Source: Rhizobium sophorae (GTDB lineage Bacteria; Pseudomonadota; Alphaproteobacteria; Rhizobiales; Rhizobiaceae). From it: 64,000 nt of DNA. Position 1 is the first letter of the stretch. Every line of letters starts with the position of its first letter. The notes beneath the pieces are model-generated. The model did not search any database. It saw nothing but the letters and a program-made list of their open reading frames with translations, and was not told the origin of the DNA. The stretch covers positions 62,001 through 126,000 of the forward strand of contig NZ_JABFCN010000012.1 of assembly GCF_013087515.1 (NCBI RefSeq), read 5' to 3'. The position numbers were made by a program, and so were the translations under genes. Shown in pieces: positions 16,500 through 25,114 of this stretch.

Positions 16500-17305
16500 T
16501 CCGCAACGTTCTCTCGATCGCCGGCTCCGATCCCTCCGGCGGCGCCGGCATCCAGGCCGATCTCAAGGCCTTTTCCGCCCGCGGCGTCTACGGCATGGCG
16601 GTGCTGACCGCGCTGACGGCCCAGAACACGCAAGGCGTCAGCGGCGTGCACCTGGTGCCGCCGCAATTCGTCGCCGACCAGATCAATGCCGTCTTTGCCG
16701 ATGTGCGCGTCGATGCCGTCAAGATCGGCATGATCGCCAATGCCGGCATCGCCGACGCTGTTGCCGGCGCGCTGACTGACCACCGCGACATTCCGATCGT
16801 CGTCGACCCTGTCATGATCGCCAAGGGTGGTGCCGCCCTGCTGGCGCCCGAAGCGGTCGACGTATTGACTCGCCGGCTGCTGCCACTGGCAACACTGCTG
16901 ACCCCGAACCTTCCGGAAGCTGCCGCCCTGCTGCACCAGCCGCTCGCGACAAGCCGGGCTGAGATGGCGGAACAGGCCGAGCGTCTGCGGGCGCTTGGCC
17001 CGGCCGCAGTGCTGGTCAAGGGCGGCCATCTCGACAGCGACGAGAGCCCTGACGTGCTTGCCACGGCCGCCGACCTGCACTGGTTTGAAGCCAGGCGCGT
17101 GCCGACCAAGAACACCCACGGCACCGGCTGCACCCTCTCCAGCGCGCTGGCGGCCGAGCTCGCCAAGGGCGCCTCGGCGCGGGAGGCCGTCGCCATCGCC
17201 AAGGATTACCTCGCCGGCGCGGTCGCGGCTGCCGGACACCTCACCGTCGGCTCCGGCCACGGCCCGGTGCAGCATTTTCATGCGCTTTGGAAGGACGGCG
17301 AATAG
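16496..17305 (+). CDS. thiD: Hydroxymethylpyrimidine/phosphomethylpyrimidine kinase
   Basis: 269 residues of the ribokinase-like ThiD family. It phosphorylates HMP and HMP-P to HMP-PP for ThiE. Motifs are LSIAGSDPSGGAGIQADLK, VLTALTAQNTQGV, DPVMIAKGG, LTPNLPEAA and the ATP/anion-hole segment KNTHGTGCTLSSALAAELAKG. It is the last gene of the operon and is followed after 30 bases by a strong terminator. Confidence 0.95.
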   Translation: MIRNVLSIAGSDPSGGAGIQADLKAFSARGVYGMAVLTALTAQNTQGVSGVHLVPPQFVADQINAVFADVRVDAVKIGMIANAGIADAVAGALTDHRDIPIVVDPVMIAKGGAALLAPEAVDVLTRRLLPLATLLTPNLPEAAALLHQPLATSRAEMAEQAERLRALGPAAVLVKGGHLDSDESPDVLATAADLHWFEARRVPTKNTHGTGCTLSSALAAELAKGASAREAVAIAKDYLAGAVAAAGHLTVGSGHGPVQHFHALWKDGE

Positions 17306-17335
17306 GCGCTCGCTCCACCAATATTCCGCCAATCG

Positions 17336-17365
17336 AAAACGGCCCGGTCTTTCCGGGCCGTTTTT
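17336..17365 (+). terminator. Rho-independent terminator after thiD
   Basis: AAAACGGCCCGG (17336-17347) and CCGGGCCGTTTT (17353-17364) form a 12-bp stem with loop TCTTT and a T-run to 17365. Being symmetric, it could work in both directions, but no opposing gene ends here. Confidence 0.92.
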
Positions 17366-17488
17366 GCGTTCGGCACCTACTTTGCGTTGAAACCCTGGGG
17401 ACAGCGGCGGGTCGTGCCTTTGGCCGTTTGAAAAACCTTGTTGACAAGCCCGGCCAGATGGCCAAGTCTATGACACTAAAAGGGGATA

Positions 17489-17508
17489 TATTCCGCAATA
17501 AAGGAATA
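17489..17508 (+). promoter_or_regulatory. Inverted repeat, candidate operator of the GNAT/NagZ/ABC operon
   Basis: TATTCC (17489-17494) and GGAATA (17503-17508) are a perfect 6-bp inverted repeat with an 8-base spacer, placed between a TTGACA at 17441-17446 and the SD GGAGGA (17512-17517). No regulator gene adjoins the operon, so the binding protein is unknown. A convincing -10 is not seen. Confidence 0.4.
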
Positions 17509-17524
17509 ACTGGAGGAGTGACAG

Positions 17525-18004
17525 GTGCCAAACCTGCTTGTGAGCCTATATTCCACTGAGCTCGCCGACCTGAAACGCAAAGCCGACGATGTCGGCGTCT
17601 CCATCCGTCCGGCCCTCCCCCCAGAACTGCATCTTATCGTCAGCTGGGTTCGCGAACGGTTCAGCGAGAACTGGGCGAGCGAAGTCGCCGTCGCCTTCTC
17701 CCGCCAGCCCGTTGCCTGCCTGATCGCCGTTGAAGCAGGCAAGCTGCTCGGCTTTGCCTGCTATGACACGACGGCGCGGGGCTTCTTCGGCCCCACCGGC
17801 GTCGATCCCGACGCCCGCGGCAAGGGCATCGGGCTCGCCCTCTTTTCCGCCTGCCTTCAGGCCATGAAAACGCTCGGCCACGCCTATGCCTTCATCGGCG
17901 ATGCCGGGCCGGTCGATTTCTACTCCAAGACTGCAGGCGCAACCATCATCCCCGCCCTCGATAAGGGCATCTACGAAGGCATGCTGAGAAGCGCGCCGAA
18001 ATGA
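17525..18004 (+). CDS. GNAT family N-acetyltransferase
   Basis: 159 residues of the GNAT fold. The acetyl-CoA pyrophosphate loop is VDPDARGKGIGLAL (R/Q-x-x-G-x-G/A type), preceded by the strand GFFGPTGV and followed by FYSKTAGATI. GTG 17525 is used, with GGAGGA seven bases before it. It is the first gene of an operon with a NagZ-like glycosidase and a peptide-type ABC transporter, so it may acetylate an amino sugar or related solute released by the glycosidase. The acceptor cannot be read from the sequence. Confidence 0.8.
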   Translation: MPNLLVSLYSTELADLKRKADDVGVSIRPALPPELHLIVSWVRERFSENWASEVAVAFSRQPVACLIAVEAGKLLGFACYDTTARGFFGPTGVDPDARGKGIGLALFSACLQAMKTLGHAYAFIGDAGPVDFYSKTAGATIIPALDKGIYEGMLRSAPK

Positions 18005-18028
18005 CCGTTTGATACCGGAGCACCAGAA

Positions 18029-19051
18029 TTGTCCTCGACCCCGCTCGCCCTTTTCGTCGGCCTTCCGAATCCCACTATTTCGGATGATGAATTCGCCCTC
18101 TTTCGGGAAACCAATCCGCTCGGCCTGTTCGTCGGCCGGCGCAATCAGCGCGAGCCGGAGCAGACGAAGCGGCTGATCGAGCGTTTCCGCGAAGCCGTCG
18201 GTCGCGACGACGCGCCTGTCTTCACCGACCAGGAAGGCGGCCGCGTTCAGCATCTCGATGCCGGCCCCTGGCCGCTCTTCCGCAGCTTCGGCCAGTTTGC
18301 CGAACTTGCACGCCGCGATTTCGATCTCGGCAAAAAAGCACTGCGCCTTTCCTCCCAGGCCATGGGCGCGATGATGGCGGAACTCGGTCTTTCCAGCGGA
18401 TGCTCGCCCGTTCTCGACCTCGTCTTCGAGACGACGAGTGCGGTCATCGGCGCCCGCTCCTTCGGCCCTGATCCCGATTTCATCGCTGCCCTCGGCCGCG
18501 AGGTGGTCGATGGCCTGCTCGAGACCGGCAATATGCCTGTCATCAAGCATATTCCCGGCCATGGCCGTGCGACGCTCGACTCCCACAAGGAACGTCCGGT
18601 GGTCAATGCCAGCCGCGAGACGCTTACCGCCACCGATTTCAAGCCCTTCGTGGCGCTGAAGGATACGCCATGGGCGATGGTCGCCCATGTCGTCTATTCG
18701 GCCTATGACGCGGAGCTGCCGGCGTCGGTCTCGCCGATCATGCACGACGTGATCCGCAACGATATGGGCTATGACGGCGTGCTGATTTCCGACTGCATCT
18801 TCATGGAGTCGCTCTCCGGCACCCTGCCGGAGCGCGTCAAACAGGTGCTCGACGCAGGCTTTGACATCGCGCTCCACAGCCACGGCGATATCCCGGAAAG
18901 CGAAGCCGCCGCCAAGGCCGCCCGCCCGCTGACGGACGCCGCCCTGCAGCGGATCGTCGCCGGCAAGGCGCGCCTCGGCAATCTCAAGATCGATGTCCGC
19001 GCCGCCCACGCAGAAGTCGAAAACATGTTTGCAAGCGCGCTGGTCTCCTGA
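18029..19051 (+). CDS. Glycoside hydrolase family 3 beta-N-acetylhexosaminidase (NagZ-like)
   Basis: 340 residues, the usual NagZ length. Visible are VFTDQEGGRVQHL (substrate-binding, 64-76), KHIPGHGRATLDSH (173-186, whose DSH supplies the Asp-His acid/base pair D184/H186) and GVLISDCIFMES with probable nucleophile D255. NagZ removes beta-1,4 GlcNAc from muropeptides or chito-oligomers. No signal peptide is present, so it acts in the cytosol on imported or recycled material. The start is a TTG (18029) eight bases after GGAG; no ATG lies nearby. The transporter genes that follow suggest that it degrades their solute. Confidence 0.85.
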   Translation: MSSTPLALFVGLPNPTISDDEFALFRETNPLGLFVGRRNQREPEQTKRLIERFREAVGRDDAPVFTDQEGGRVQHLDAGPWPLFRSFGQFAELARRDFDLGKKALRLSSQAMGAMMAELGLSSGCSPVLDLVFETTSAVIGARSFGPDPDFIAALGREVVDGLLETGNMPVIKHIPGHGRATLDSHKERPVVNASRETLTATDFKPFVALKDTPWAMVAHVVYSAYDAELPASVSPIMHDVIRNDMGYDGVLISDCIFMESLSGTLPERVKQVLDAGFDIALHSHGDIPESEAAAKAARPLTDAALQRIVAGKARLGNLKIDVRAAHAEVENMFASALVS

Positions 19052-19094
19052 CCGGCGCGCCAACTCTCACCGCATAAGAAAAGGGGAATAGAAC

Positions 19095-20738
19095 ATGAAA
19101 AAATATCTTCTTGCCGCCGCGCTGACGCTGCTTTCGGGATCGGCCATGGCGCAGACGGTCCTCACAGTGAATATCGAACCGGCGACGACCTGGGTTCGCA
19201 ACTTCAACCCGTTCAACCAGACCTCGGCGCGCCAGTCGACGCTCGATTTCATCTACGAGCCGCTGGTCGTCTTCAACCGCTTCGACAGCAACAAGCCGGT
19301 CTATCGCCTGGCCGAAAGCTTCAAGCTCTCTGATGATCTGAAGAGCATCGAATTCAAGCTGCGCTCAGACCTGAAATGGTCTGACGGCAAGCCGCTGACG
19401 GCGGCCGACGTCAAGTTCACCTATGATTACCTGAAGAAATTCCCGGCGCTCGACTTCGTCAGCATCTGGACCTTCGTCACCGACGTGCAGGCCGTCGACG
19501 GTCAGACGGTGCGCTTCACGCTCGCCAATCCGAGCTCGCTTGCCGCCGAGCAGATCTCACAGTTGCCGATCGTTCCGGAACATGTCTGGAAGGACATCTC
19601 CGACCCGGTCACCTTCGCCAACGAAACCCCGGTCGGCAGTGGCCCGCTGACGGAAGTGCCACGCTTCACCGGCCAGACCTATGACCAGTGCCGCAACCCG
19701 CACTATTGGGACAATGCCCATCTGAAAGTCGATTGCATGCGCTTCCCGCAGCTTGCCGACAACAACCAGATCCTGACGGCAACGGCCGACGGCACGCTCG
19801 ACTGGGGCGTCTCCTTCATTCCCGACATCGACAATGTCTATGTTTCCAAGGATCCGGCGCACTTCCATTACTGGTATTCGCCGAGCAGCATGGTCGCCTT
19901 TCTGTTCAACTTGGAAACGGCGAACGAGAACAACAAGAAGGCCTTCAACGACCTGAAATTCCGCCGTGCCGTCGGCATGGCGCTCGACCGCAAGACGATG
20001 ATCGACGTCGCCGGCTACGGCTATCCGACGCTGAACGAAGACCCCGGCCTGATGGGCGAGCTCTACAAGAGCTGGGCGGACCCATCCGTCAAGGCCGACT
20101 TCGGCAAGTTCGCAACCTATGATGCCGATGCCGCCAAGGCCCTGCTCGACGAGGCGGGCTACAAGGACCAGGACGGCGACGGCTTCCGCGACAATCCCGA
20201 CGGCAGCAAGATCTCCTTCTCCATCATTGTCCCGAACTCCTGGACGGACTGGGTCGACACAGTCAACATCGCCGTGGAAGGCATGCAGGCCGTCGGCATC
20301 GACGCCAAGATCGAAACGCCGGAGGAAGCGGTCTGGACCGGCAACCTCATCAACGGCACCTTCGATGCGGCGATCAACAGCCTGCCGGCATCGGCTTCGC
20401 CCTATTACCCCTATAAGCGCGCCTTCAGCGCCTCGGACAAGGGCAAGACCCGCTTCACCGCGCAGCGCTGGTTCAATCCGGAGGTCGAAAAACTCGTCAC
20501 CGAGTTCACTCATACCGCCGACCTTGCCAAGCAGAAGGACGCCATGAACAAGGCGCAGCGCATCGTCGCCGAAAACATGCCGATGATTCCGGTGTTCAAC
20601 AATCCGAACTGGTATCAATACAACACCAAGCGCTTCACCGGCTGGTCGACCAAGGAAAACCCCTTCGTCAATCCGTCGATCTCGCGGACCAATCCGGCAC
20701 GCCTGCTGAACCTGCTTGCTCTCGAGCCGGTCAAGTAA
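19095..20738 (+). CDS. Family 5 substrate-binding protein (possibly GlcNAc-oligomer or other oligosaccharide)
   Basis: 547 residues with signal peptide MKKYLLAAALTLLSGSAMAQ. The mature part opens TVLTVNIEPATTWVRNFNPFNQ, a start found in family 5 proteins that bind sugars (cello- or chito-oligosaccharides) rather than in classical DppA. It includes RLAESFKLSDDLKSIEFKLR, KWSDGKPLTAADVKFTYDY and the EF-hand-like segment DQDGDGFRDNPDG. Neighbouring NagZ-like and GNAT genes support an amino-sugar oligomer as ligand. That is inference from sequence style and context. Confidence 0.9.
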   Translation: MKKYLLAAALTLLSGSAMAQTVLTVNIEPATTWVRNFNPFNQTSARQSTLDFIYEPLVVFNRFDSNKPVYRLAESFKLSDDLKSIEFKLRSDLKWSDGKPLTAADVKFTYDYLKKFPALDFVSIWTFVTDVQAVDGQTVRFTLANPSSLAAEQISQLPIVPEHVWKDISDPVTFANETPVGSGPLTEVPRFTGQTYDQCRNPHYWDNAHLKVDCMRFPQLADNNQILTATADGTLDWGVSFIPDIDNVYVSKDPAHFHYWYSPSSMVAFLFNLETANENNKKAFNDLKFRRAVGMALDRKTMIDVAGYGYPTLNEDPGLMGELYKSWADPSVKADFGKFATYDADAAKALLDEAGYKDQDGDGFRDNPDGSKISFSIIVPNSWTDWVDTVNIAVEGMQAVGIDAKIETPEEAVWTGNLINGTFDAAINSLPASASPYYPYKRAFSASDKGKTRFTAQRWFNPEVEKLVTEFTHTADLAKQKDAMNKAQRIVAENMPMIPVFNNPNWYQYNTKRFTGWSTKENPFVNPSISRTNPARLLNLLALEPVK

Positions 20739-20754
20739 GCATCGCAATCCTCGG

Positions 20755-20775
20755 GAGCGGCGTACAGCGCCGCTC
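20755..20775 (+). other. Intercistronic hairpin after the binding-protein gene
   Basis: GAGCGGCG (20755-20762) pairs with CGCCGCTC (20768-20775), loop TACAG. A second pairing, CTCCGT with ACGGAG, overlaps its end (about 20773-20788) just before the next start at 20794. There is no T-tract. It probably protects the upstream mRNA, and may lower translation of the permease. Confidence 0.65.
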
Positions 20776-20793
20776 CGTCACGACGGAGTCCCC

Positions 20794-21771
20794 ATGGCTT
20801 TCCTGCTTCGCCGCCTCGTCTTCTACGTGGCAGCCTTCATCGCGGCAGCGACGATCAATTTCTTCCTGCCGCGTCTGATGCCGGGCGATCCCGTGCAGAT
20901 CATGTTCTCGAGCGCCGGCACCGAATTGCCGCCGGAAAGCCTGCAGGCGCTGAAGCTCACCTTCGGTTTCGTCGACGGGCCGCTCTGGCAGCAGTACCTC
21001 ACCTATCTCGGCAGCATCTTCACCGGCGATCTCGGCCGCTCGATCAAGTATTTCCCGCTGCCCGTCACCTCGGTGCTCGGCCATGCGCTCGTCTGGACCG
21101 TCGGCCTGATGGGCACGGCGACGATCGTCAGCTTCGCGCTCGGCACCTTTCTCGGCATCGTCGCCGCCTGGCGCCGCGGCAGCAAGTTCGACGTCATCGT
21201 CTCCGTCGGCGCGATCTTCGCGACCTCGGTGCCGGCCGTCGTCACCTCGCTGATCGTGCTCTTCGTCTTCGGCTTCACGCTCGGCTGGTTTCCGAATGGT
21301 TATGCCGCCGACCCAGCGCTCGATCCGGCCTTCAGCCTGAAATATATCGGCAGCCTCGCCTATCACGGCGTCTTGCCGATGGTGACGCTCTGCACCGTGC
21401 TGATCGGCGGCTTCACCGTCACCATGCGCAACAACATGATCAACCTGCTCGGCGAGGACTATATCGTCATGGCCCGCGCCAAGGGCCTTTCCGACCGGCA
21501 TGTGATGCTCTGGTACGCAGCTCGCAACGCCCTATTGCCAACTGTCTCCAGCCTTGCCATCGCCATCGGCACCATCCTCGGCGGCTCGCTGGTGACGGAG
21601 GTCGTCTATAATTACCCCGGCCTCGGCAACATTCTCTACCAGGCGATCCTCGCCCGCGATTACCCCGTCATCCAGGGCCAGTTGCTCATCATGACCGCGA
21701 CCATGCTGATCGCCAATTTTATCGTCGACGTCAGCTATGTGCTGCTCGACCCGCGGCTGAAGGGAGCGTGA
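20794..21771 (+). CDS. ABC transporter permease (DppB-like)
   Basis: 325 residues. MAFLLRRLVFYVAAFIAAATINFFLPRLMPGDPV is the characteristic DppB N-terminus, of the subtype found in oligosaccharide-type family 5 transporters. The EAA loop is MARAKGLSDRHVMLWYAARNALLP. ATG 20794 is chosen over an open frame starting at 20716, because that part overlaps the preceding gene and the hairpin. One base separates its stop from the next ATG. Confidence 0.92.
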   Translation: MAFLLRRLVFYVAAFIAAATINFFLPRLMPGDPVQIMFSSAGTELPPESLQALKLTFGFVDGPLWQQYLTYLGSIFTGDLGRSIKYFPLPVTSVLGHALVWTVGLMGTATIVSFALGTFLGIVAAWRRGSKFDVIVSVGAIFATSVPAVVTSLIVLFVFGFTLGWFPNGYAADPALDPAFSLKYIGSLAYHGVLPMVTLCTVLIGGFTVTMRNNMINLLGEDYIVMARAKGLSDRHVMLWYAARNALLPTVSSLAIAIGTILGGSLVTEVVYNYPGLGNILYQAILARDYPVIQGQLLIMTATMLIANFIVDVSYVLLDPRLKGA

Positions 21772-21772
21772 G

Positions 21773-22651
21773 ATGAAGACCCTGCTTCGAAACCGCAAGG
21801 CGCTCGTCGGTCTCGTCATCATCGCCTTCATCGTCCTCGTCGCGATCGCAGCGCCCCTGCTGACACAGTACGATCCCGCCGCCCGCACCGGGCGGCCGCA
21901 CCAGCCGCCATCGCTCGATCATATCCTCGGCACCACCCGCATCGGCCAGGATGTCTTCGCCCGGTTGATCTACGGCGCCCGGACTTCGCTTGCCGTCGGC
22001 TTCGGCGCCGGCCTGCTGATTACACTCGTCGGCACCGCACTCGGCATCATCTCCGGCTATCGCGGCGGCAAGACCGACGAGATCATCAGCTTCTTCACCA
22101 ACATGGTGCTGGTCGTTCCGAACTTGCCGCTTCTGCTGGTCCTCGCCGCCTTCATCGGCCAGGCAAGCCCTCTCGTCATCGCCCTTATCCTTGGTGCCAC
22201 CTCCTGGGCATGGGGCGCGCGCGTCACTCGTGCCGAAACGCTCTCCGTCAAGCAGAAGGATTTCGTCAAATCGGCCGAGATGATGGGTGAGCCGCAATGG
22301 CGCATCATGACATTCGAAATCTTTCCCAACGTGATTTCAATCGTCGGCATCAATTTCATCGGCAGCGTCATCTTCGCGATCATCACCGAGGCGACACTGG
22401 AATTCCTCGGCCTCGGCGATCCGAGAGCGATCTCCTGGGGCACCATGCTCTACAATGCGCAGAAGGCCTCGGCCCTTTCTGTCGGCGCCTGGTGGGATAT
22501 TCTCACCCCCTGCTTCGCGCTCGCCTTCCTCGGCATCGGCATGTCATTGCTGAACTTCGCCGTCGACGAAATCGCCAATCCGCGGCTGCGCACCGGCAAT
22601 CACCTGAAGCGCTGGTCCCTGCTCGTTCGAACAGGGGAGGGCCGCCTGTGA
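21773..22651 (+). CDS. ABC transporter permease (DppC-like)
   Basis: 292 residues. It has the N-terminal LLRNRKALVGLVIIAFIVLVAIAAPLL anchor, HILGTTRIGQDVFARLIYGARTSL and an EAA loop around KSAEMMGEPQWRIMTFEIFPN. Its stop TGA overlaps the GTG start of the next ATPase. With the 20794 product it forms the channel. Confidence 0.92.
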   Translation: MKTLLRNRKALVGLVIIAFIVLVAIAAPLLTQYDPAARTGRPHQPPSLDHILGTTRIGQDVFARLIYGARTSLAVGFGAGLLITLVGTALGIISGYRGGKTDEIISFFTNMVLVVPNLPLLLVLAAFIGQASPLVIALILGATSWAWGARVTRAETLSVKQKDFVKSAEMMGEPQWRIMTFEIFPNVISIVGINFIGSVIFAIITEATLEFLGLGDPRAISWGTMLYNAQKASALSVGAWWDILTPCFALAFLGIGMSLLNFAVDEIANPRLRTGNHLKRWSLLVRTGEGRL

Positions 22652-23451
22652 CGCAGCCGCTGCTCTCGGTGAGGAACCTCACCATCGACTATATCGGCGA
22701 GGAGAAAGATTTCCGCGCCGTTAGCGATGTCAGCTTCGATGTCGCGCCCGGCGAGGTCTTCGGCCTTGCGGGCGAATCCGGCTGCGGCAAGAGCACCATC
22801 GCTTTTGCCATCAGCCGCCTGCACAAGCCGCCCGCGCTGATCCGCAAGGAGAGCCGCATCCTGCTCGACGGCCGCGATGTGCTCGGCCTCGACCGGCAGG
22901 CGCTCAGCGCCTTCCGCTGGCGCGAGGTCGCCATGGTCTTCCAGAGCGCGATGAACTCGCTGAACCCGGTGCTGCGCATCGAGGCGCAATTCTACGACAT
23001 GCTGCGCACCCACAAGGGCATGAGCCGCGCTGCAGCCCGCGAGCGCACCGCCGAGATGCTGACGCTCGTCGACATTGCGCCGGACCGCATGCGCGATTAT
23101 CCGCACCAGTTTTCCGGCGGCATGCGCCAGCGCATCGTCATCGCCATCTGCATGGCGCTCAATCCGAAGCTCGTCGTCATGGACGAACCGACGACGGCGC
23201 TCGACGTCGTCGTCCAGCGCGAAATCCTGCAGCGCATCAATGAATTGCGCCGCAGCTTCGGTTTTTCCGTGCTGTTCATCACCCATGATCTCGGGCTGAT
23301 GGTGCAATTCTGCGACCGCATCGGCATCATGCTGTCAGGCCAGCTGGTGGAGCAGAACACGGCCGAGGCGATCTACAGGACGCCCAAGCATGGCTACACG
23401 AAAAAGCTCTGGGCTTCCTTCCCCTCGCTGCATGGAGGAGTGCTGTTATGA
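22648..23451 (+). CDS. ABC transporter ATP-binding protein (DppD-like)
   Basis: 267 residues. Walker A GESGCGKS, Q-loop FQSAMNSLNP, signature FSGGMRQRIVIAICMAL and Walker B LVVMDEPTTALD are intact. The start is GTG 22648 inside the permease stop (GTGA); the frame is open far upstream but the upstream part lies within the permease gene. It ends in an ATGA overlap with the next ATPase. It is shorter than DppD (about 327 residues), lacking the long C-terminal oligopeptide-binding extension. Confidence 0.92.
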   Translation: MTQPLLSVRNLTIDYIGEEKDFRAVSDVSFDVAPGEVFGLAGESGCGKSTIAFAISRLHKPPALIRKESRILLDGRDVLGLDRQALSAFRWREVAMVFQSAMNSLNPVLRIEAQFYDMLRTHKGMSRAAARERTAEMLTLVDIAPDRMRDYPHQFSGGMRQRIVIAICMALNPKLVVMDEPTTALDVVVQREILQRINELRRSFGFSVLFITHDLGLMVQFCDRIGIMLSGQLVEQNTAEAIYRTPKHGYTKKLWASFPSLHGGVLL

Positions 23452-24347
23452 CCGACGCCATTCTCGCACTCGACAAGGTGACGAAGACCTTCGGCCATGG
23501 TTCCGGGGCCGTACATGCCGCCCGCGCCATCTCGTTTTCTCTGCATGCCGGCCGGGCGCTGGCACTCGTCGGCGAATCCGGCAGCGGCAAGACCACCTGC
23601 GCCCGCATGGCGATGCGCGAATATCTGCCGACATCGGGCCGAATTCTCTACAAGGGCCGGCCTGTCGAGGCGGCAAAATCCGCCGAGATCGCCCGCTACC
23701 GCCGCTCGGTGCAGATGATCTTCCAGGACCCTTTCGCTTCCCTCAACCCGGCCCACACCATCACCCATCATCTCCGGCGGCCGCTGAAGCTACATCGCCC
23801 GGAGATCAAAGGGGCCAAGATCGACGTCGCGGTCCGCGAACTGCTTGAACGTGTCAGGCTCGACCCTGATCTCGTTGCGCCGAAATATCCGCATGAGCTC
23901 TCTGGCGGCCAGCGCCAGCGCGTCAACATCGCTCGCGCCTTGGCCGTCAAGCCGGAGGTGATCGTCGCCGACGAACCGACCTCAATGCTCGACGTCTCCG
24001 TGCGCCTCGGCGTGCTGAACCTCTTGAACGAGATGAAGCAGGAGATGAATCTCGGCCTGCTCTACATCACCCATGACATCGCCACCGCCCGCTATGTCGC
24101 CGAGGACATCGCCGTGATGTATGCCGGCCAGATCGTCGAATGGGGCAGCGTCGCCAAGGTGATCGACAATCCGCTGCATCCCTATACCCGTCTGCTGCTC
24201 TCGGCCGTGCCTGATCCGGAGGTTCGCTTCGACGACCCGAAGGCCCGGCTGAGGCCCGATGAGGTGGAAGATATTCGCCGCCGTTCGGCCGTTCCGCAGG
24301 ACGACATCGTCGAATTAGAGCAGGATCATTTCATGCGGATGATCTGA
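23448..24347 (+). CDS. ABC transporter ATP-binding protein (DppF/OppF-like)
   Basis: 299 residues. Walker A GESGSGKTTCAR, MIFQDPFASLNPAHT, signature ELSGGQRQRVNIARAL and Walker B VIVADEPTSMLDVSV. The C-terminal part around HPYTRLLLSAVPDPE is the oligopeptide-family tail. It is the last gene of the GNAT/NagZ/ABC operon. A short inverted repeat GAGGCC/GGCCTC (24346-24365) overlaps the stop and could be a weak terminator. Confidence 0.92.
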   Translation: MTDAILALDKVTKTFGHGSGAVHAARAISFSLHAGRALALVGESGSGKTTCARMAMREYLPTSGRILYKGRPVEAAKSAEIARYRRSVQMIFQDPFASLNPAHTITHHLRRPLKLHRPEIKGAKIDVAVRELLERVRLDPDLVAPKYPHELSGGQRQRVNIARALAVKPEVIVADEPTSMLDVSVRLGVLNLLNEMKQEMNLGLLYITHDIATARYVAEDIAVMYAGQIVEWGSVAKVIDNPLHPYTRLLLSAVPDPEVRFDDPKARLRPDEVEDIRRRSAVPQDDIVELEQDHFMRMI

Positions 24348-24416
24348 GGCCGGCTTGCTGGCCTCTTCTGGCGCCCCATGCTAGGGACGGTCTCTTTCAT
24401 ATGAGGCGATACCGTC

Positions 24417-25094
24417 ATGCTGCCCTGGATCCAGCTCGATTCCGCGACCATTCCCGGTGAAAACGGCGAATTGCGGCTGAAGCGGCGCGGCGGCGAGTTC
24501 TCGATAATGCTCGGCGCCAACGAGCTGATGAACAGCCGCCTCAGCGGCTCGGAGGAAGCGCTGGCGAGCCTTTCCTGGGATCGGATCAAAATGAATCCGA
24601 AGCCAAGGATCTTGATCGGCGGTCTCGGCATGGGCTTTACCCTGCGCGCCGCTCTAGCCGTCCTCCCGGAAGACGCCGGCGTCACCGTCGCCGAACTGGT
24701 GCCTGCCGTGATCGCCTGGGCACGCGGGTCGATGGCCGAGGTCTTCAAGGGCTGTCTCGACGATCCGCGCGTCGGCATCCATCAGGGCGATGTCGGCGAG
24801 GCGATCCGTGCCGGCAAAGGCGCCTATGACGCAATCCTGCTCGATGTCGATAACGGCCCTGATGGCCTGACCCGCAAATCCAACGATCGGCTCTACGATT
24901 TCGCCGGCCTTCGCGCCGCCCGCGACGCGCTTCGCCCCGGCGGCGTGCTCGCCGTCTGGTCGTCCGGTCCGGACCCCGATTTCACGCGGCGTCTCAAGGA
25001 TAGCGGCTTTACCGTCGAGGTCGTCAATACCCGCGCCAACCGCAAACGCGGCGCCCGGCATGTGATCTGGCTGGCAGTCAAATCGGGCGGCTGA
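24417..25094 (+). CDS. Spermidine synthase-like SAM-dependent methyltransferase
   Basis: 225 residues of the spermidine-synthase/methyltransferase fold. Motif I-like ILIGGLGMGFTLRAAL (65-80), the acidic strand VTVAELVPAVIAWARG, and YDAILLDVDNGPDG are visible. It lacks the full N-terminal domain and the polyamine-site residues of true SpeE (about 280 residues), so the real reaction is uncertain. It starts 69 bases after the transporter operon and is probably separately expressed. Confidence 0.75.
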   Translation: MLPWIQLDSATIPGENGELRLKRRGGEFSIMLGANELMNSRLSGSEEALASLSWDRIKMNPKPRILIGGLGMGFTLRAALAVLPEDAGVTVAELVPAVIAWARGSMAEVFKGCLDDPRVGIHQGDVGEAIRAGKGAYDAILLDVDNGPDGLTRKSNDRLYDFAGLRAARDALRPGGVLAVWSSGPDPDFTRRLKDSGFTVEVVNTRANRKRGARHVIWLAVKSGG

Positions 25095-25114
25095 TGGAAT
25101 GCCTGACAGAAACT

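Noticed and set aside
24346..24365. Strong terminator at the end of the GNAT/NagZ/ABC operon
   Set aside because: The GAGGCC/GGCCTC stem is only 6 bp and the tail TTCTGG is not a T-tract, so it is mentioned only as a weak candidate.
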